NCBI GenBank assembly: GCA_950106755.1
Contig: OX467084.1
Span: 28,337,213-28,401,212 of the forward strand
From: Climacium dendroides
Lineage: Eukaryota; Streptophyta; Bryopsida; Hypnales; Climaciaceae
Direction of reading: 5' to 3'
DNA: 64,000 nucleotides
Shown here in pieces: positions 58,475 through 64,000 of this stretch; positions within the stretch are counted from its first letter, which is position 1, and every line of letters starts with the position of its first letter. The notes beneath the pieces are model-generated. The model searched no databases, was not told the DNA's origin, and worked only from the letters and a program-made list of their open reading frames with translations. The translations under genes and the position numbers were made by a program.

Positions 58475-61400
58475 AAGTCATCAGTAGCCCTCTTCGTGCA
58501 TCTCTAAACATTGCCACTGACAGACCTTCAAGTTCATGACCTGATTGAATTCCGTACTTTGATCCATGAATCATTCTAGGAGGAAGTAAAGGTCTTACAA
58601 GGAGACAAACAGTTCGAAAGCAAGCACACGTGAGTGACACTAGCACTTCATCCAAATAACAGAACTCACCTTTTCCACAAGGCTTGCATTTCATTTGAAC
58701 ATAGAATTTTCATTTTTCCTAATTTTGGAATTGTGATTGAGGGGCGTTCTTCAATGTGCAGGCCTAAACCCTGGATGTACTATATGTCAACCCTGAACCC
58801 TTAGGTAACAAGACCAATGCTGAATCAGTGAAGCTGTGAGTGCATACTACTTTATATTCTTCTAGTCTCTTTCTACAAATCCATTCACATAGACTTATTT
58901 CTAAATTCTGCATTTGCATGGCATTGGCAAATGAAATCTTGGATGCTACTCAGATATCATGCACCCACTAGTAGTTTCTCAAGTTTGTACAGTTGAGATC
59001 ATGTTGTTTTGAAACTAGTTTTTGCTACTCATGCTAGTAAACTGTGAACCTTTGAAGCGAGAGTTTATCGAATTGTAGCTTGTACTTTTGAAAACTCGGG
59101 AAGCATTTTGTGTTGTGTTTTGTAATACTCTAAGTTCTTTGTACATATTGTGCCCCTTTTTCTTAATTTTAAGTTGCACTTTGGCTCTCATAACAATGGC
59201 ATCACATATGTCACCTAGATTCTGAATGTTGTGTAAGGTTCAATAGTTTGTATTATGCTTGTCCTCTATATGTGAAGATTCATAGTATGCTAAAATTATC
59301 TTTGATGTATGGGAGTTCTTTGTGCTTTCAATTTGAATTATGTTACAAGCAATTTGTGTTCCCAGTACATTCACGTTCTCATTGAATGAATTTTAGTATC
59401 CTAATTCTGTAAGACCAGTTTGTAGAGGCCTTCTGCAATTACTATGCTGAATTCACTTGTTTTGTGTTTCTTTTATATGTTACGTTTTCAATGATGAAAT
59501 CTAGTCTTGAGCAACACCTTCTTTGACAAAACTTTGCAAATTTTTTTATTTCTAATGAACATAGGGTATGTTATAATAGTACCCCCCCAATTTTTGAATG
59601 AAACATAGGATACATGAAATAGCCACACTTTAGAAATTTAGATAAACAAAGCCCTATAGAAAATGCAAAAATTTACCTACATAGTCTATGGAGAATAGGG
59701 GCTGAACACACGGTACCAATGAACCTACTATATAGTGCACCCCGAGTTTCAAAGTTTTAATGAATTAAATATTAAAAAATTATATTTATTTTTATTTTAT
59801 TATATTATATTGTGGCAACAACACATGGCAATCTTCATGAACTGTGTTTGTTCATGCTTTGTATTAGAATTTTGTAATTACCTATGTAACATGACAATCT
59901 ATTATTGTATTTATAATATGACCAAAGAAATATTAATTTTTCCCTCATTTTCTTTGAAACTTCTATTAACTTGTAAGCAATTCTTTGGAAACAATCAAGC
60001 CCTACCATAATGTAAATATGATTAATTAGATATCAATGCATCATGCCATTTTCAAAGAAATTGATATATTCTTTTTATTTAGCTAATATAGTACGCAAAT
60101 GAGTAGGCCTCTACACCTTTGGCTCATTGGCTTGGCTTGGGCATACCAATGAAGTGTTGATGAATTTAAACTTGGAAGGTGCTTACAACCATAGTCCATC
60201 TAACTATGACAAGGGTCAAATCATCATGTCATCATGTAGAGACTTGAAAATTTTCTCAAGGGAAGGAACATCTTGGTTATTTATAGGGTTTATTCCTAAT
60301 GAAGACATTAAGGATGGAGTTCACCATTTAGGTTGTTGAAGGTTTAGCTAGTTAATAGTTTCCGACTAAATTGACATTTTTCTTCTTTTGCAAATGAACA
60401 CCATGCCTATAATAAATTGACAAAATTTTCATATATGTACTAACTCTTCTAAACAAATCCTAAACACAAAATATATTAAATTTGTATATAGATTTACTTC
60501 TTAAAGTTTTTAAACTCATAATACATAAATTCCACTCACATTTAGCTTCATTCATTTTATTTTAAACTATTAAGTTGTGTAAAGCGAACCATGCCTAATT
60601 CTTGTTTTTGAATCTTTACCTTTGCCCACATTGACCTTATCATGGGACTATGAACACACTCACATTGTATGCTAATTCAAAAGAAATCTAAAGTTATTTT
60701 TCTCTACAAATAAACATTTGGAGACATAATTTATATATATAAAGAATATATAAATATATAAAGAATTTAAACTATATTTACTTATATATAAAGAATCTAA
60801 ACACTTATGTCCATTAATTCTCTCAAAAATATATCATGGAGTACATTAACTTTTGAGTGCTTGATTATCTTCTAGATGGATGATGAATGTTGTGACAAGT
60901 CCTCTTCATTCCATTAATATTCATTGAAGAAGCTTCAAAAAATTTTACATAATATATCACTAGGAAGATGAAAGAATTATCTACATAAACAAATGATATA
61001 AATATTTTTGAGAAGTTTCAATTTTTATTATGGATTTCAAAAAATAATCTAACCATCTTTAGTCCCTTAGAATTTACGATAGGAAGGGGGATGTAAATTT
61101 GGAGTTTCCTAAGTAAAGTAAATTATAGATAGAGAAGGATCTAATCTCCAAATTTTCATTTTACAAGTAATTTTATTCTTCCCATACCTATAAAAAACTT
61201 ATCAATCACTACACATACTAATTCAAATCCTTCTCCACATGAATATAGAGACTTGCATGTTTTGAAATTTAGCATGATTATTAAATGTCATGTTAAGATT
61301 CACCTTTGAAAGACAAAATGCAAAAAGATTTTTCCTATAGATTTTATTGCAATTTAAAGGCAATGCACTTTAAATCTAGTCAAAAATTCCTTGCAACCCT

Positions 61401-63473
61401 TCACCGACTTCAAATCATTCAAGAAAACTTGACATAAGAGCTCTATTATTTATAAATGAAGATGACAAGGAAATTGGCTCACTCTTGATCCTTGTATACA
61501 ATACCCTTATATACAATATAAATACAAAAATATTGACATAATAGTGGAGACTAGGGTTCTTTGTCAACAAGGATTTACTATAGCCCCTTTCTGCAAAAGA
61601 TTCAAACCAAATTACATTAATAAAAACAACTTCAGCAAGAATGCTCATTGACGAGGACTACTACAAGCCTATATCTTTCAATCACCATAAATCTTGACCT
61701 TTCAATGCTCCTCAAAATTAAATAATCAATTATTTGGTTTTCAATGATACTTGCAATAGCTTTAGAAAAGTATCGTAAGAGACATTGTCAAAGACAAGAA
61801 AGAAAGGAGAACTCCTCTTTGACTTAAGTATTTAGATGTTATAGTAGTTAATGAAGGGAGTATTTGAAAATGAGCTAAAAACTCATTATTCTTAATTATT
61901 TGAAGCTCAATGGTCACAGTTAAATTCCTAAATGAACTCAGAGTTTAGAAAAATTTCTTTTATGCATGTTTAGTTTTGTTTGAATTGAGGAAATTGACTA
62001 AAATCAGTTGAAAGTACATTCTATCTCTAAATAAAAAAAGCTACTAGGAAATCATTAGTTGGCATCTATATTCAAAATTTTGTCTAAAGTAGTTTAGGTT
62101 ATGGGCAACCTCGTGAACAACAACTACATTAGCTAAGTGTAGTTCAAACCAAAATGTCAGCATTGGTGCAAACAAGGTGTAGACATTGTCCTTTGAAATG
62201 ATTTTGTTCAATACATTACATCAATCAAAACATTTTGAATTTAGATTAGAAGTAATTTTGGGTGTCTTCGTCAATGAGGACTCTTCCAAATGGTTGTGTG
62301 TAATTTATCTGAACAATTACAACATTTTGTTTAGAGTAAGCACAGCTTTTGGTATCTTCATCAATTCTACCACACATACATCCCTAAACAACAAGCATCA
62401 CAATAGTACTATCTCTATCACTTCCAAATTATCTATCATTTAGCCCTACTAACTTAAAACATGGTTCAAACAAACATTGAATCTAATTTGAATACCAAGC
62501 ATAGCTATTCAAAGACTAAAAAGAATGACAAAGGTGTATTGTCCTCATTTCTCATAGATCTTGAAGCTCCTACAATCTTCCTTCACAACAAGAACAGAGA
62601 ACACCTACCCAATGCGTAGCTAATGTAACACAAACTCAAACTTCTTTCAGGACAAAAAAATTAATACAATGAAGTCCTACAACTCTAATTAAGATGGTAA
62701 GTAAGAAGCACTAACAAGAAGAGCTTAAAATCTCTTGCAACGATAAATGACAATTGTACAACCCTAAAGCTTTTCAAAATTATGAAATCTGATGGATTTG
62801 TTGTTGTAAATGCCATTTGCTATATAAATATTCTATCAGCTTTCTACAATAATAAAAACATGTAGGTGGATTTGGCACTCCCACTATTAGTATAACTGAA
62901 TATCAAAATAAATAGGAAAGTACTCAAAAAGTGAATAAATGTCTGCATTTCTTTTTGTTCTTTATTCCTAATTCACACAAATGACGGCTGCTTCAAATGT
63001 TGTCCACTGCAAACATAGATCCTGACATGTATAGTACTTCATTTGTTTTTTCATCCCTAGTTCATATGAATTATTAAATTAATTCACAATAAACATGCTT
63101 ATTTTTGTAAATGGTTAATTACTAATCTAACTACCTTATTCAAATTTTTGCTAATCTTAATAAATATGGTACTATACCTTACTGTCTACTATGTCACCAT
63201 TAGGTGTGTTTTGTTTGCTTGTCTTTTTTAATGAGGTTCTTTAAAGAGATAAAACTTAATGTTACTCTTACACTCTTGTCAAAGTTTCATTATTGTTATG
63301 CTTTTCAAACCATTTCCTAATCATTGCTAAAGTCATTGTAAACTACTTCCACATCATACCCGCTAACTACATATTTGTTTCCAGCACAATTTCATTTTCT
63401 AAATTCATTCCTTCTAAGTGTAATATGTGCGTAACCTAGGATGGTATTTTCATAAGACTTCAATCTTTAAGCA
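58475..63473. other. Intergenic, no gene seen
   Basis: AT-rich spacer of about 5 kb. It contains (TATATAAAGAAT)-like short repeats at about 60730-60800 and scattered low-complexity ORFs. No RNA gene or transposon end recognised. Confidence 0.55.
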
Positions 63474-63707
63474 ATGATAGACTTTATAGAGATGGCTATT
63501 GTGAGGGCGAATGGTGAAGGGATTTCAATAACGTTTTTAGTAGGCAAAGATGGATTTGCTGTAATTTCTGCATTTCGATTAAGTCTTAGGTTCCAATTGA
63601 ACAAGGACTTACTTTACATTGATGAAGAGGTATTTGATGACCACAATGGAGACCTTACTTACACAATTGGTCAAGTCTTTACTTTCAATGGTGTTGGTAG
63701 AGTGTAG
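63474..63707 (+). CDS. Hypothetical 77 aa ORF near window end
   Basis: Reads MIDFIEMAIVRANGEGISIT...DEEVFDDHNGDLTYTIGQVF, with mixed, protein-like composition in an AT-rich setting. No family recognised. Sequence after its stop (63710-64000) is also somewhat open on both strands, so this may be an exon or gene fragment that continues beyond the window. Low confidence. Confidence 0.3.
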   Translation: MIDFIEMAIVRANGEGISITFLVGKDGFAVISAFRLSLRFQLNKDLLYIDEEVFDDHNGDLTYTIGQVFTFNGVGRV

Positions 63708-64000
63708 CATCTAAAGCCTGGTAAATTTAAGGTGTATGGATTACGTGAATCCATCATGGCAACTTCTACGAGCATTTTTATACCTCACTAGTCATCTATG
63801 TCTTCTTTTAAAATACCTTTAGCACCACAAGTCAAATTATAGCCTGCTATGAATGATGTCACTATTCTAAGTGATGATTCTGATGACAATTTTCTAAAAC
63901 AACTGCAAAGCTCTAAGATTCCATCTTTATAGTCAACGTTGCCAAGCTCCAGTACTTTGCCAAGCTCCAATGAGCCGTTCTTTGCCAACCTCTCTATTGG

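Noticed and set aside
61415..62443. Short ORFs (77 and 85 codons)
   Set aside because: AT-rich, no motif, and no coding-like composition or splice context.

Overview
This is nuclear DNA of a land plant. It is AT-rich, it has spliced genes with GT-AG introns, a plant organelle-type histidyl-tRNA synthetase and a trihelix transcription factor, and its transposon fauna is plant-like: an L1-type LINE, CACTA elements, a Helitron-type helicase relic and many small inverted-repeat elements. No tRNA, rRNA or CRISPR array was seen. I cannot fix the species. The trihelix plus SAM-like protein and the odd zinc-finger transposase-like relic hint at a non-seed plant, but that is only an inference.

Layout. 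1-8800: AT-rich intergenic DNA made of small TIR elements, including a recurrent ~0.93 kb family with CCTAAAGGA ends, a decayed CACTA-like element and a 1.5 kb element with TGCAAGAAACAC ends. 9073-13304 (minus): a 12-exon histidyl-tRNA synthetase gene whose reading frame closes exactly at 533 aa. 13.7-18.5 kb: minisatellites and more copies of the small elements. 18553-19911 (minus): an intronless 452 aa multi-pass membrane protein of unknown function. 20787-20948: a near-perfect 162 bp palindrome. 24773-27305 (minus): a 3-exon trihelix transcription factor, 417 aa, in a GC-rich island. 28-34.4 kb: intergenic repeats and MITEs.

34.5-50.3 kb is a nested repeat block. A LINE (35493-45370) sits in one exon of a PTI1-like kinase relic and is flanked by a 16 bp target-site duplication. 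The LINE was later split by a 2367 bp non-autonomous CACTA element (42390-44756) with a 3 bp duplication. To its right lies a minus-strand PIF1/Helitron-like helicase pseudogene, itself split by a 711 bp TIR element. Three fragments of a heavy-metal-associated (HMA) domain exon flank this block (one upstream, two downstream), and one of them carries a 101 bp palindrome.

52.8-57.2 kb (plus) is a long, badly frameshifted coding relic with two zinc-finger-like segments and a transposase-like body. I could not assign it to a known superfamily, and it is the best candidate here for an undescribed element. 57.3-64 kb is mostly featureless AT-rich DNA with two small unassigned ORFs.

Three genes look intact: the synthetase, the membrane protein and the trihelix factor. 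They show no functional link to each other; the rest of the window is a record of successive transposon insertions and decay.
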